Shown piece by piece: positions 38,935 through 48,217 of a stretch of DNA of 64,000 bases. The stretch's first letter is position 1; each line of letters starts with the position of its first letter. The position numbers and the translations under genes were made by a program. The stretch comes from Bartonella sp. AU55XJBT (GTDB lineage: Bacteria > Pseudomonadota > Alphaproteobacteria > Rhizobiales > Rhizobiaceae): contig NZ_JAQITC010000004.1 of assembly GCF_028618525.1 (NCBI RefSeq), positions 62,001 to 126,000 on the forward strand, in the 5' to 3' direction. The notes under the pieces were generated by a model, which ran no database searches, was not told where the DNA came from, and saw only the letters and a program-made list of their open reading frames with translations.

Positions 38935-39516
38935 TTAAATAGCTTTCTCTAAAGAAGATAATTCTGCATCCAATGTTTCAATCGTAAAATGATCATTGGT
39001 GTAAACACAAATTTTAGCGGCAATAGCCATAGCTTTACGAGCAATCGTTTCGGCATCCAAATCCAAGTCCATCAGTGCCTGCGCTGCTGAAAGAGCAAAA
39101 TTTCCTCCAGAACCAATGGCCATAACCCCATCTTCTGGTTCTAAGACATCACCAAGCCCTGTTAGAGCTAAAGTTACTTTCTTATCAGCCACGAGCATCA
39201 TTGCTTCTAGACGACGCAAATAGCGATCTGTTCGCCAATCCTTTGCAAGTTCTACACATGCGCGCATAAGTTGATCAGGATATTGCTCAAGCTTTGTTTC
39301 TAATCTTTCCAGTAATGTGAACGCATCTGCCGTAGCACCTGCAAAACCAGCAATAACCACTCCGCTCTTCCCAAGACGACGAACTTTACGTGCATTGCCT
39401 TTCATAATCGTCTGTCCAAGAGATACCTGACCGTCGCCAGCCATCACGACTTTGCCACCTTTTCGTACTGTAATAATCGTTGTACCATACATTATGTCTG
39501 GCTTATGTTCTGTCAT
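38935..39516 (-). CDS. hslV: ATP-dependent protease proteolytic subunit HslV
   Basis: Proteasome-like threonine peptidase of the HslUV complex. The 193-residue protein has an 11-residue N-terminal extension ([11 protein letters not shown]) before [10 protein letters not shown], so the catalytic threonine (T12 as encoded) would be freed by processing after the glycine. E. coli HslV has only the initiator methionine here; short extensions ending in G-T-T are usual in rhizobia. Conserved parts are [20 protein letters not shown] and [18 protein letters not shown]. It precedes hslU without a gap. Confidence 0.95.
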   Translation of the reverse strand: MTEHKPDIMYGTTIITVRKGGKVVMAGDGQVSLGQTIMKGNARKVRRLGKSGVVIAGFAGATADAFTLLERLETKLEQYPDQLMRACVELAKDWRTDRYLRRLEAMMLVADKKVTLALTGLGDVLEPEDGVMAIGSGGNFALSAAQALMDLDLDAETIARKAMAIAAKICVYTNDHFTIETLDAELSSLEKAI

Positions 39517-39630
39517 AAGGAGACTCCTATATTACTTTCCTTTTAATATTATCTTTTCATACAATGTAAAACTCAATTACTATTGTCCTATTTAAGAACA
39601 TATATAGCAAAACACAATGATTCAGCATCA

Positions 39631-39650
39631 TTCAATTTGTTGAAATTGAA
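39631..39650. promoter_or_regulatory. Twenty-base perfect palindrome between hslV and the asparaginase gene
   Basis: TTCAATTT (39631-39638) and AAATTGAA (39643-39650) flank GTTG in the 214-base gap between two divergent genes, 115 bases before hslV and 80 before the asparaginase start. Outer ATCATT (39627-39632) and AATGAT (39653-39658) can extend it with bulges. Palindromes in divergent promoters are often operators; AT-richness makes chance more likely than usual. Confidence 0.4.
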
Positions 39651-39730
39651 AAAATGATATTATTGTTGTCAATGTAAATTACTGCTAAATAGCTTTATGT
39701 AAACAGTTTGTGCCTTTATAGAGGAAAATT

Positions 39731-40720
39731 ATGAAAAAAATAGCTATAGGAACCTTAGGTGGAACAATTGCAATGACTGCTGATCGTTTTGGCCACATGC
39801 AACCGACTTTAACCTCAGATAACCTCATAAAAAGTGTTCCTGATTTAAATAAGGTGGCTGATATTCACGCACAAACATTAATGCAAATACCAAGTGGATC
39901 TTTATCTTTTAAAATTCTTTTTGAAATACTCGAGTGGGCAAAACAACAAATACACGCTGGCGCAGAAGGGATTGTTTTAACGCAAGGGACTGATACTCTA
40001 GAAGAAACAGCTTTTTTTCTTTCTCTTTATTGGAAGGAAGCTGAACCACTCATCATAACCGGTGCTATGCGTACTCCTTATGAAGCAGGCGCTGATGGAC
40101 CCGCTAATATTTTAGCAGCAACCCGTGTCGCGACGTCCCCACAAAGTCGCAACAGAGGCGTTCTCGTTGTCATTAACGATACGATTCATTCACCTTATTG
40201 GCTCTATAAAAGTCATACCGTCAAAGTTGAAACATTTCAATCAGGACTCGTAGGTATTTTAGGAACTATTTTAGAAGGAAAACTCATTTATTTCAATGAT
40301 AGAAAATTTTCCTCGACAACGTTTGATCTTCCTCAAAACCACGATCATCAAATTGCACTCCTCTATTCCTCTCTATCGTCTGATGCGCAATTAATGAAAC
40401 TCTGCCTTGAAAGTGGATATTATGCCGGGCTTGTTATCGCTGGTTTTGGTGCAGGACACTGTAGTTTTCAAGAAGCAGACCTTGTACAACAATATGCACA
40501 AAAAATACCCATTATTATTGCTAGTCGTTGTTGTAATGGCTCAACAACTCGTATAACTTATGGCTATAAAGGCTCAGAAATCGATATGATTGCTTCGGGT
40601 GTTCTCATGTCCGGTTATTTATCAGCCGTAAAAGCGCGTTTGCTTTTATGGGCTTTTTTGGCACAAGGACACTCATTGGCACAGATCCGTGCTCATTGGA
40701 ATGATTGGACGATAAGTTAA
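39731..40720 (+). CDS. L-asparaginase
   Basis: Hydrolyses asparagine to aspartate and ammonia. The 329-residue protein has the two family active-site blocks: the first threonine in IGTLGGTIAM near residue 6-15, and TQGTDTLEETAFFL near 82-95 with the TDT triad; the catalytic lysine position is in ITGAMRTPYEAGADGPANI near 107-125 (M-R where K is often absent in type I). There is no signal peptide, so it should be cytosolic. It follows AGAGGAAAATT, a good ribosome site. It sits where rhizobia keep the hisBHAFE genes between hslUV and coaA. Confidence 0.88.
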   Translation: MKKIAIGTLGGTIAMTADRFGHMQPTLTSDNLIKSVPDLNKVADIHAQTLMQIPSGSLSFKILFEILEWAKQQIHAGAEGIVLTQGTDTLEETAFFLSLYWKEAEPLIITGAMRTPYEAGADGPANILAATRVATSPQSRNRGVLVVINDTIHSPYWLYKSHTVKVETFQSGLVGILGTILEGKLIYFNDRKFSSTTFDLPQNHDHQIALLYSSLSSDAQLMKLCLESGYYAGLVIAGFGAGHCSFQEADLVQQYAQKIPIIIASRCCNGSTTRITYGYKGSEIDMIASGVLMSGYLSAVKARLLLWAFLAQGHSLAQIRAHWNDWTIS

Positions 40721-40841
40721 TAAAAATGATCTATTATCTTAAGGAAGAGAGCATGCAAAACAAAATTTATTTGAATATAAAGCAGCTCATCTGTCCGCTC
40801 TTAATCGATTACTGTGGCAAAAAAAATCTCGACAAATACAA

Positions 40842-41840
40842 ATGATTGATACAACTGTACAAAAAATTAATCAGAAAGATAATTTGGTCAAATCCATTTC
40901 TGACCGATATTCACCCTATCGCGTCTTTACGGCACAAGAATGGTCAGAGTTTCGTGCGGACACACCTCTCACTTTGACTTTTGATGAAATTAAACGTTTA
41001 CGCTCTATTGATGATCCTATCGATCTTGAAGAAGTCCAACGCATTTATCTTTCTTTATCGCGTCTGCTCTCATGCCATGTTGAAGCAGTGCAGGAACTTT
41101 TTCACAAACGTCAGCAGTTTCTCCATCAAGAAGAGAGTCAAAAAACGCCCTTTATTATTGGGATTGCTGGTTCTGTAGCCGTAGGAAAATCAACCACCGC
41201 TCGTATCCTTCAAGAACTGTTGAAACGTTGGACATCTAGCCTTAAAGTTGATCTGATCACAACAGATGGTTTTCTCTATCCTAATGCGATCTTAGAGCAA
41301 AAAAATCGTATGAATCGTAAAGGATTTCCTGATTCCTACGACATTAAAAAATTGCTGTGCTTTCTCTCAGCTATAAAAGCAGGTATCGGAAATGTCTCTG
41401 CTCCTCTTTATTCTCATATGACTTATGATGTTCTAGAAAATCAGACAATTACCATTGACCGTCCTGATATTTTAATTGTTGAAGGGATTAATGTATTACA
41501 GGTTAGTGATCTTCCTAAAGATGGGAAAGCAATTCCTTTCGTGTCGGACTTTTTTGATTTTTCAATCTATGTCGATGCCGAAACAGAAGTCATTCGTCAC
41601 TGGTATTTAGAGCGTTTTAAACGTTTACGTAAAACAGCTTTTCAAAATCCTGAATCCTATTTTCATCGTTATGCCCTACTTAATGAAAAAGAAGCCTCAA
41701 AAATCGCTGAGGATCTTTGGCAAACGATTAATTTAAAAAATTTACAGGAAAACATATTGCCAACACGACCACGGTCCAATCTCATTCTGCGAAAGGGAAA
41801 AAATCATTTGGTCGAGTATGTCGCACTCAGACGACTATAA
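40842..41840 (+). CDS. coaA: Pantothenate kinase (type I)
   Basis: First step of coenzyme A synthesis, phosphorylating pantothenate. The 332-residue protein carries Walker A as [18 protein letters not shown] near 106-123, [24 protein letters not shown] in two parts near 143-166, and the [13 protein letters not shown] segment near 228, all typical of CoaA. The ATG at 40842 has no clear ribosome site; the same frame stays open about 35 codons upstream without a start ([17 protein letters not shown]), which may be leftover coding sequence. It is followed closely by the aminopeptidase gene. Confidence 0.93.
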   Translation: MIDTTVQKINQKDNLVKSISDRYSPYRVFTAQEWSEFRADTPLTLTFDEIKRLRSIDDPIDLEEVQRIYLSLSRLLSCHVEAVQELFHKRQQFLHQEESQKTPFIIGIAGSVAVGKSTTARILQELLKRWTSSLKVDLITTDGFLYPNAILEQKNRMNRKGFPDSYDIKKLLCFLSAIKAGIGNVSAPLYSHMTYDVLENQTITIDRPDILIVEGINVLQVSDLPKDGKAIPFVSDFFDFSIYVDAETEVIRHWYLERFKRLRKTAFQNPESYFHRYALLNEKEASKIAEDLWQTINLKNLQENILPTRPRSNLILRKGKNHLVEYVALRRL

Positions 41841-41854
41841 GGATCTCATAAACT

Positions 41855-43222
41855 ATGCACCAGCACTCCATTCATTTTACCTCAACACGTATTGATACTA
41901 GTTGCCCTATCATCTTGGTAAATCAAAGAAATCTTGCCAACTTATCACTTGAGGCCTCAACAAAAGCATGGATAAAAGTTAATGATTTTACTGGCAAAGC
42001 AGGACAAATACTCTTTGTTCCTCACGAAACGGGACATTTAAAAAAAGTTTTATTTGGAATTGGCGATGGGGGAGATCCCTTTATCACAGGACTGCTTGCT
42101 CAAAAACTTCCTGCTGGTCACTGGCATTTAGAAGGTGAAACCTCTGATGAAATAAATGCCTATCTTGGATTGGCGCTGGGAAGCTATCAATTTAAGCGTT
42201 ATCGCCAAAACTTTTCCTCTAAAACATCGTCGGTCTATGTCAATGAGGCCGTTGATTTTGATGAGCTCCAACGTATTTATGAAGCTGTCTTCTTCGTCCG
42301 TGATCTCATCAATCTTCCAGCTAATGATATGACTCCAGATACTCTTGAAGAAGAAGCACGACAACTAGGAAAAATTTATGGTGCTCATGTCCAAAGTATT
42401 TGTGGAAATGATCTCTTAACCCATAACTTTCCGATGATCCACGCTGTAGGACGAGCAGGTAGCACTGCACCACGACTGATCGAGTTACACTGGGGGCAAG
42501 AACATCATCCTAAAATAACGTTGGTAGGCAAAGGCGTAACTTTTGATACGGGGGGACTGGATATTAAATCAGCCAATAACATGTTGCTTATGAAAAAAGA
42601 CATGGGGGGTGGAGCACATGTTTTGGGATTAGCTAAACTTATCATGGATGCAAAATTGCCTTTCCGTCTACGTGTTTTGATTCCAGCTGTAGAAAATGCC
42701 ATTTCTGCCAATGCTTACCGACCAGGTGATATTCTCAAAAGTCGTAAAGGTTTAAGTGTTGAAGTGGGCAATACAGACGCTGAAGGACGACTTGTCCTTG
42801 CTGATGCACTCGCCTATGCTGATGAAGAAAGTCCAAAATTCATGCTTTGCATGGCTACTTTAACGGGAGCAGCACGTATCGCATTAGGACCAGATCTTCC
42901 TGCATTTTATTGTAATGATTCAATATGGGCACAAAAAATTTCTGAATCTGCTCACGCTGTTTTTGATCCCCTTTGGCCAATGCCTCTTTGGAAACCTTAC
43001 CAAGAGATGCTATCATCTCCCATTGCTGACCTTAACAATGTCACTGGAAATAGCTTTGCTGGCTCTATAACGGCTGCTTTATTTCTTAATTCTTTTGTTG
43101 AAAAAGCTGAACATTTTGCACATTTCGATCTTTATGGATGGGTTCCAAAAGAAAAACCAGGATACCCCGTGGGGGGATCAGCACAAACGATTCGTGCCCT
43201 TTATAATATTTTAAAAAAATGA
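41855..43222 (+). CDS. M17 family leucyl aminopeptidase
   Basis: Cytosolic two-metal aminopeptidase releasing N-terminal residues. The 455-residue protein has a divergent N-terminal domain (1-150) and the catalytic domain with VGKGVTFDTGGLDIK near 225-239 (metal and catalytic lysines), MKKDMGGGAHVLGLA near 246-260, and the M17 signature NTDAEGRLVLADALAYA near 308-324. It belongs to the shorter PepB/rhizobial branch, rather than PepA with 500 residues. It starts 14 bases after coaA and is followed by an NlpC/P60 hydrolase, a standard pairing in rhizobia. Confidence 0.93.
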   Translation: MHQHSIHFTSTRIDTSCPIILVNQRNLANLSLEASTKAWIKVNDFTGKAGQILFVPHETGHLKKVLFGIGDGGDPFITGLLAQKLPAGHWHLEGETSDEINAYLGLALGSYQFKRYRQNFSSKTSSVYVNEAVDFDELQRIYEAVFFVRDLINLPANDMTPDTLEEEARQLGKIYGAHVQSICGNDLLTHNFPMIHAVGRAGSTAPRLIELHWGQEHHPKITLVGKGVTFDTGGLDIKSANNMLLMKKDMGGGAHVLGLAKLIMDAKLPFRLRVLIPAVENAISANAYRPGDILKSRKGLSVEVGNTDAEGRLVLADALAYADEESPKFMLCMATLTGAARIALGPDLPAFYCNDSIWAQKISESAHAVFDPLWPMPLWKPYQEMLSSPIADLNNVTGNSFAGSITAALFLNSFVEKAEHFAHFDLYGWVPKEKPGYPVGGSAQTIRALYNILKK

Positions 43223-43225
43223 CGT

Positions 43226-43254
43226 TTGACACAAAATATCCATAAAGATGGATA
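43226..43254 (+). promoter_or_regulatory. Candidate promoter before the NlpC/P60 gene
   Basis: A full consensus -35, TTGACA (43226-43231), is followed after 17 bases by TGGATA (43249-43254). The -10 lies in a small inverted repeat, TATCCA/TGGATA. It begins 3 bases after the aminopeptidase stop, about 150 bases before the NlpC/P60 start. Confidence 0.4.
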
Positions 43255-43378
43255 ATTTTGCTACTTCAAAAGAATTCTCTTATCGTCTTAAAGTATGCTC
43301 TGGGATTTATTTAAAGATGAGGTGTTCTGCTTGTGTCGTTGTCATGAATCTATTTAAAATAAAATGAAAGGGAAACAA

Positions 43379-44245
43379 ATGATCTCTAAAGATCCAAGAT
43401 TACATGCATTCAGAGAAGATCTAGCAGATAAACGTCTTGAAACAGAAATTACAGCGCAGCGCTTTGTGCAAGGTGAAAAAAGACGTGTTAATGTCCCTGT
43501 TGCTGGACTGTTTAAAGAAAACAATAAAAAAAGTGAAATGCAGACAGAGTGCTTATTCGGGGAAGAACTTCTTATCTTTGAACATGGAGAAACAATGTCG
43601 TGGGGACAATCCCTCAAAGATAATTATGTTGGCTATATTGATACAAAAACGCTTTGTACATCAACCGTAAAGCAAACGCATATCGTTTCAGTTCCACGTA
43701 CTTTTCAATATTTCCAAGCTGATTTGTGTGGACCAATGGAGTATCCTTTATCCATGGGAAGTAAGGTCAGTGTTGTTGATGAAGTTGAAGTCCGTGCAAC
43801 CATGTATTCTGTACTTGAAAATGGGAAAGCAATCATTAGTAATCATCTTAATCCCATTGATCACATGTATAAAGATTATGTTACCGTTGCTGAAATGTTT
43901 ATCCGCACGCCTTACCTTTGGGGTGGAACCAGTGGTTTTGGACTTGATTGCTCAGGAATCATCCAACTTTCTATGATAATGACCGGTCAGATGGTTTTAC
44001 GCGATACTGACATGCAACAGAAAACTATAGGCAATTCACTCTCAGACGGTGATAAACTTCAACGAGGTGATTTAATTTTTTGGCAAGGTCATGCTGCCAT
44101 TATGGTTGATCATGAAAATATCATTCATGCGAATGGTTTCTCTATGGATGTTATGATCGAACCTCTAGAGGAAGTCATTACACGTATTGCTCAAACATAT
44201 CAACGATATCCCATCGCAAAACGTCGCCCAATTCAAGAAACTTAA
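43379..44245 (+). CDS. NlpC/P60 family peptidoglycan hydrolase
   Basis: Cysteine peptidase that cuts peptide stems in the cell wall (D-Glu to diamino acid bond in the family). The ATG at 43379 (MISKDPRLHAFREDLAD) is preferred because AAAGGGA precedes it; 288 residues. The first 150 residues contain a bacterial SH3-like part (EELLIFEHGETMSWGQSL near 60). The C-terminal NlpC/P60 domain has the catalytic cysteine in GFGLDCSGIIQLS near 190, and the histidine in WQGHAAIMVD near 242. No signal peptide is visible, which is also true of the rhizobial homologues I recall. Confidence 0.9.
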   Translation: MISKDPRLHAFREDLADKRLETEITAQRFVQGEKRRVNVPVAGLFKENNKKSEMQTECLFGEELLIFEHGETMSWGQSLKDNYVGYIDTKTLCTSTVKQTHIVSVPRTFQYFQADLCGPMEYPLSMGSKVSVVDEVEVRATMYSVLENGKAIISNHLNPIDHMYKDYVTVAEMFIRTPYLWGGTSGFGLDCSGIIQLSMIMTGQMVLRDTDMQQKTIGNSLSDGDKLQRGDLIFWQGHAAIMVDHENIIHANGFSMDVMIEPLEEVITRIAQTYQRYPIAKRRPIQET

Positions 44246-44768
44246 TCCCCCTCCTATAAAAAACAAATCATTGAATGTTTTTATATTTAATCATTCATTA
44301 ATCGCGTGTTTTATGTGTTTTAGATTGTTTTTCTTACACACCGCTTTTTGTACGTTATCGAAATTTTTTGAATGAAAAATCGTAAAATATCAACAGAAAA
44401 AGGATAGTTTATGATTATAAAACACTAGGTTATTATATTAAATGTATTACGATACTGCTTAAAGTATTGAACATGTAAAATGATTTTCATAACAAGCTCA
44501 AAGCATTCTCTTCTAAAAAGTCTTTTGAATTTTTCCTATTATCGATATCTTATGAAATAAATGCCCCTGATATCTCTTAGCACTCCCAAGCTCAACTCAC
44601 AACAATACGCATAAACAGTATAAATCCATTATCTAGCACCATTTTATGCTTCTGAATCATGCAAAGCTCCCATTATAAATTTTTCCAATTCTCAATGTCG
44701 CGATAATCTCTTAGCTATTGGTGAGTGTTCTTTCAGCACAAATTTCATGTCTTTTTTAATTGTTTTAT

Positions 44769-44873
44769 CCCCGTGAGGCTCTCCGCTTGGAGCGTGCAAG
44801 AATGGTTTTGATTGACCGAGCATCCACAGATTTTAAATGTGAAGATTTTACAGGATTGAGCTTTTCCAGCTAA
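44769..44873 (+). pseudogene. Relic of an AraC-family transcriptional regulator
   Basis: In the 684-base gap before mutT, the frame 44769-44873 reads PREALRLERARMVLI, then DRASTDFKCEDFTGLSFSS and a stop. The piece LRLERARxxL..., followed by GxSxSS, matches the start of the second HTH of AraC/GlxA regulators (usually LRLERARRLLxxTDLSVxEIAxxxGFSS). An in-frame TAA lies shortly upstream (44754-44756) and no start or remaining domain is visible. The rest of the gap (44246-44760 and 44874-44929) shows no gene. Confidence 0.55.
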
Positions 44874-44929
44874 TATAAAAAATTATAAATAAATCCTTAT
44901 ATTCAAACAATATTTTCTTCTTATACACA

Positions 44930-45343
44930 TTAAAGAAGATGATTTTTTAATACCTGTACCAATGGTTTATCAGCATCAGGCATAGGATATCTCTCAAGAT
45001 CACCAATAAAAACCCATTTTAAATTTTGCCCTTCTCGTCCTTGAGCAACACCTTCATAATGGCGACAAAGATATAAGGGCATTAGGAGATGAAATGTTTC
45101 GTAGCTATGGCTTGCAAATGTTAAGGGCTGTAAATTATCCACCTGAACATGAATACCCAGCTCCTCTTCTAATTCACGAATTAATGATGTTTCTGGAATT
45201 TCGCCTTGTTCAATCTTTCCACCAGGAAACTCCCATAAACCAGCTAGTGATTTTCCTTGAGGACGCTTGGTAAGCAGAACACGATTATCTTGATCTAACA
45301 ATGCACACGCAACAACAAGAAGAAGTAAACTTTTTGTCCCCAT
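44930..45343 (-). CDS. mutT: 8-oxo-dGTP diphosphatase MutT (Nudix)
   Basis: Removes oxidised dGTP from the nucleotide pool. The ATG at 45343 (MGTKSLLLLVVACALLDQDN) follows GGAGAGTGGT; the frame is open 15 codons further. The 137-residue protein contains the Nudix box, GKIEQGEIPETSLIRELEEELGI in two parts near 42-64 with the RELEEE metal core, and the MutT-typical LLTKRPQGKSLAGLWEFPGG just before it. It follows argJ on the minus strand, and the argJ-mutT order occurs in rhizobia. Confidence 0.92.
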   Translation of the reverse strand: MGTKSLLLLVVACALLDQDNRVLLTKRPQGKSLAGLWEFPGGKIEQGEIPETSLIRELEEELGIHVQVDNLQPLTFASHSYETFHLLMPLYLCRHYEGVAQGREGQNLKWVFIGDLERYPMPDADKPLVQVLKNHLL

Positions 45344-45474
45344 ACCACTCTCCAAACAGGATAAAGATAACCACTTTTTTCCTATCACCCTCTACTTCAA
45401 AATGAAAGTGCTAAAATACTCCCTATTCTCCCCCAAATATACAGATATCTACTGTCAAATTTATGATGTATCCG

Positions 45475-46707
45475 TTAACTTCTGTAATCGCCATTGATCA
45501 TAACGTATTCCTTCGTCAAATCGCAAGACCAAACTATCGCCTTACCAGCGCCCAAACCAATATCAACACGAATTGTGATGTGTTTACCTCGCATATAAGC
45601 AGCTATTGTTTCTTCGCAATATTCAGGGTCTCGTTCACCATTGACAGCTAAACGATATTCCCCAAACCAAATCGTCAACAGATCACGATCCACTTCAACA
45701 CCGGCCTTTCCAACTGCCATCACGACTCGCCCCCAGTTGGCATCTTCACCGGCAATAGCCGTTTTTACAAGCGGTGAATTTGCAATGGATAAAGCAATCG
45801 TTTTCGCTGCATTGTTTGTTGTAGCACCACTCACATTCACTTCAATTAAATGACGCGCACCTTCTCCGTCACACACAACTTGGAGTGCAAGTTCATGCAG
45901 AAGTTCACTCAATTGTTTCACAAAAACGCCATAACGTGGATCAGATTGACTTGTAAGACATGGAAAATGTTCTTTTCCTGTCGCAAATATCATGAGTGTG
46001 TCTGATGTCGAAGTATCACTATCGACAGTAATCGAATTGAAAGAACCCTCAACGGCCTCTGATAACATGGATTGAAGCATATCCGAAGAAATAGTTGCAT
46101 CACTGACCACAAACGAGAGCATTGTCGCCATATCGGGTGCAATCATCCCAGCACCTTTTGCAATTCCATGAATGGTAACATTAGCCCCCCCACAATCAAA
46201 GATACGCGTCGCAAGTTTTGGAAATGTATCGGTTGTCATGATGGCTTTTGCAGCTTCCAACCAATTTCCCTCTTCTGCTGTCTCTGCCATACTTGGTAAA
46301 AGATTTACAATACCTGAAGCATCCATTGGCTCACCAATAACACCCGTAGAAGCTATAAAAATTTCATTTTCTCTCACCTTTAAAGTGTCCGCTGCTGCAC
46401 AGATGATTTCATTGGTTGTGTTCTTTCCTTTACTTCCCGTAAAAGCATTTGCATTTCCGGAATTCACAACAACACCCCTAGCAACCCCATGGGGAAGCGA
46501 TGCACGACAATGCTCTACAGGAGCAGATGGGCATTTTGAACGTGTGAAAACACCTGCCACACTCACTGGTTTATCGAATACTATAAAAAGGAGATCTGTA
46601 CGATCTTTATATTTAATCCCAGCTTTAGCTGTTGCTATCCGTACACCAGATAATGGGGAAAGCTCTTGGATATTTTGGGGTTTCAAAGGAGATATTTTAA
46701 AAACCAC
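45475..46707 (-). CDS. argJ: Bifunctional ornithine acetyltransferase/N-acetylglutamate synthase
   Basis: Recycles acetyl groups in arginine synthesis by moving acetyl from N-acetylornithine to glutamate. The 410-residue precursor self-cleaves before the nucleophilic threonine in [16 protein letters not shown] near residue 185 (the ATML threonine). Other family blocks are [14 protein letters not shown] near 82 and [17 protein letters not shown] near 300. The start is a GTG at 46707 with GAAAG upstream; no ATG is available. Whether it is truly bifunctional cannot be seen from sequence. Confidence 0.93.
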   Translation of the reverse strand: MVFKISPLKPQNIQELSPLSGVRIATAKAGIKYKDRTDLLFIVFDKPVSVAGVFTRSKCPSAPVEHCRASLPHGVARGVVVNSGNANAFTGSKGKNTTNEIICAAADTLKVRENEIFIASTGVIGEPMDASGIVNLLPSMAETAEEGNWLEAAKAIMTTDTFPKLATRIFDCGGANVTIHGIAKGAGMIAPDMATMLSFVVSDATISSDMLQSMLSEAVEGSFNSITVDSDTSTSDTLMIFATGKEHFPCLTSQSDPRYGVFVKQLSELLHELALQVVCDGEGARHLIEVNVSGATTNNAAKTIALSIANSPLVKTAIAGEDANWGRVVMAVGKAGVEVDRDLLTIWFGEYRLAVNGERDPEYCEETIAAYMRGKHITIRVDIGLGAGKAIVWSCDLTKEYVMINGDYRS

Positions 46708-46842
46708 ACTTATGCTTTCTATAAAAACAAATAAAACGATCGCAGCTTAATAACCTCTTAATAGAAAACTGCTCGTTTTTTTTTGAAAAAACAAACCTAG
46801 CAAACTATCTATTAAAGAGGCTATCTACTTATTTTTTTCTCG

Positions 46843-47796
46843 TTATTCCGTATCTTCTTCGTCGGATGTCTCATCAGGAAGCAATGTTCCATTTTGATTA
46901 AGCGATTCCATGATTTTTGTAACATTAGGATCAGGATATTTCACATCCACCTTGCTACGCAAATCAACAATGAGTTCTTGATAGCGCTTTTTTATCAACT
47001 GTGTACGCAACATCTCTTTAACATCATCAAATGCTGGAGGTTGTTTTACACGACGATCTTCTAATTTAATAATATGCCAACCAAAAGGACTTTCAACGGG
47101 TTGTTTCGTATATTCGCCAACCTTCAAACCAAATGCTGCATCTTCAAAAGGCTTAACCATTTGACCATGGCTAAAATAACCAAGATCACCCCCAACAGCA
47201 GCGGAACCATCTGTTGAACTTTTCTTTGCAATCTCTTCAAAATTTTCGCCTTTATCTAAATGCTTAATGATAGCTTCTGCTTCTTTTCTGGTTTTGACCA
47301 AAATATGACGCGCTTTAACTTCATCCTCTTTAGGTAAAGCAGCAATTTCTTGCTTATAAAGAGCTTCCAAATCGGTCTCCGATATTTTGTCAACAATCGC
47401 CTGTTTAAAATAAAGCTGTTGAAGCACATTGTCACGCATAACTGCCATACGTTTATCGTAAGCTTCTGTCTTATCAAGACCTTTGCTTTTGGCTGCTTTT
47501 GCAAGTGCCTGCATATCCAAATAAGCTTTTAAGACCATAACACGGCGTTGTTCATCAGGAAAACGGGCTAAATTAGGATTTATTTCAAGTGCTAACTCAT
47601 CCAATTGTCCTGCTGTAATATTCTTTCCATCAATAACAGCCATAACATGAGAAGGAGAAACGGCTTTTTCAGAAGCTTTCTCCAAAGCCTTTAAATCATT
47701 TGACGATGAATTCGCACCTTCTTGGGCCCTCACCCCTAAACTTGTACTTGCCAATAAAGTTGATGCTAAAAACAGCGTGATAAAGTTAAATTTCAT
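46843..47796 (-). CDS. Periplasmic parvulin-type peptidyl-prolyl cis-trans isomerase
   Basis: Foldase of the PpiC/PrsA/SurA type. The 317-residue protein has a signal peptide (MKFNFITLFLASTLLASTSLGVRA, cut near residue 24), a helical chaperone-like N-terminal domain with LDELALEINPNLARFPDEQR, and one parvulin domain (about 160-255) with VKARHILVKTRKEAEAI, GGDLGYFSHGQMVKPFEDAA and SPFGWHIIKLEDRR. The tail is acidic. It is divergent from secA, the arrangement seen in rhizobia, linking export and folding of envelope proteins. Confidence 0.93.
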   Translation of the reverse strand: MKFNFITLFLASTLLASTSLGVRAQEGANSSSNDLKALEKASEKAVSPSHVMAVIDGKNITAGQLDELALEINPNLARFPDEQRRVMVLKAYLDMQALAKAAKSKGLDKTEAYDKRMAVMRDNVLQQLYFKQAIVDKISETDLEALYKQEIAALPKEDEVKARHILVKTRKEAEAIIKHLDKGENFEEIAKKSSTDGSAAVGGDLGYFSHGQMVKPFEDAAFGLKVGEYTKQPVESPFGWHIIKLEDRRVKQPPAFDDVKEMLRTQLIKKRYQELIVDLRSKVDVKYPDPNVTKIMESLNQNGTLLPDETSDEEDTE

Positions 47797-48217
47797 AAAT
47801 ATACTCCTTAAAAATGCACGGCAGGTTCAAGATTCCAATTTTCTTTACCATAACACTTTAACCTTTAAACAGAGAGAAATAAATGAGCAATTTATTTTAA
47901 AAAGTATAAAATTGCCCTTTTATCTCAGTTTCTTCAACCCTATCTAACGTAAATGAAAAACATGATAATAGAAAAAATGGCATATTGTATCTTAAATTAC
48001 TTTGTATTGTATCCGTTAAATAACATACCTAAAGTTGACATAGCGCCCTTAGCCTCTTATCTCTACTCTACAATTAAAGTGAAAAATTGCACACCGGCAA
48101 GTATAATGGTACCATCTGCATTTCATGATATCAGAAAACTTAAAGAAAATGTGGAACATGGGGAGATCATATGAATTTCCCAATAAGAGTGACAACAATT
48201 AAAAGAAAGGGCCAGAG
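47797..48217. promoter_or_regulatory. Divergent intergenic region with candidate secA promoter
   Basis: This 421-base gap lies between the starts of the parvulin gene and secA. TTGACA (48035-48040) and TATCTC (48058-48063), 17 bases apart, are a fair promoter for secA about 155 bases upstream of it. AAATAAAT (47877-47884) and ATTTATTT (47890-47897) are perfect 8-base inverted arms nearer the parvulin gene. A 73-codon open frame (47953-48174) lies across the promoter and is not a convincing gene. Confidence 0.4.

Noticed and set aside
40735..40841. hisE remnant before coaA
   Set aside because: The open frame ([17 protein letters not shown]) does not resemble HisE; a weak likeness to the asparaginase C-terminus (LSA...RLLLW) is too short to trust.
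47953..48174. 73-codon open frame upstream of secA
   Set aside because: No ribosome site, no recognisable family, composition like non-coding AT-rich DNA, and it lies over the candidate secA promoter.
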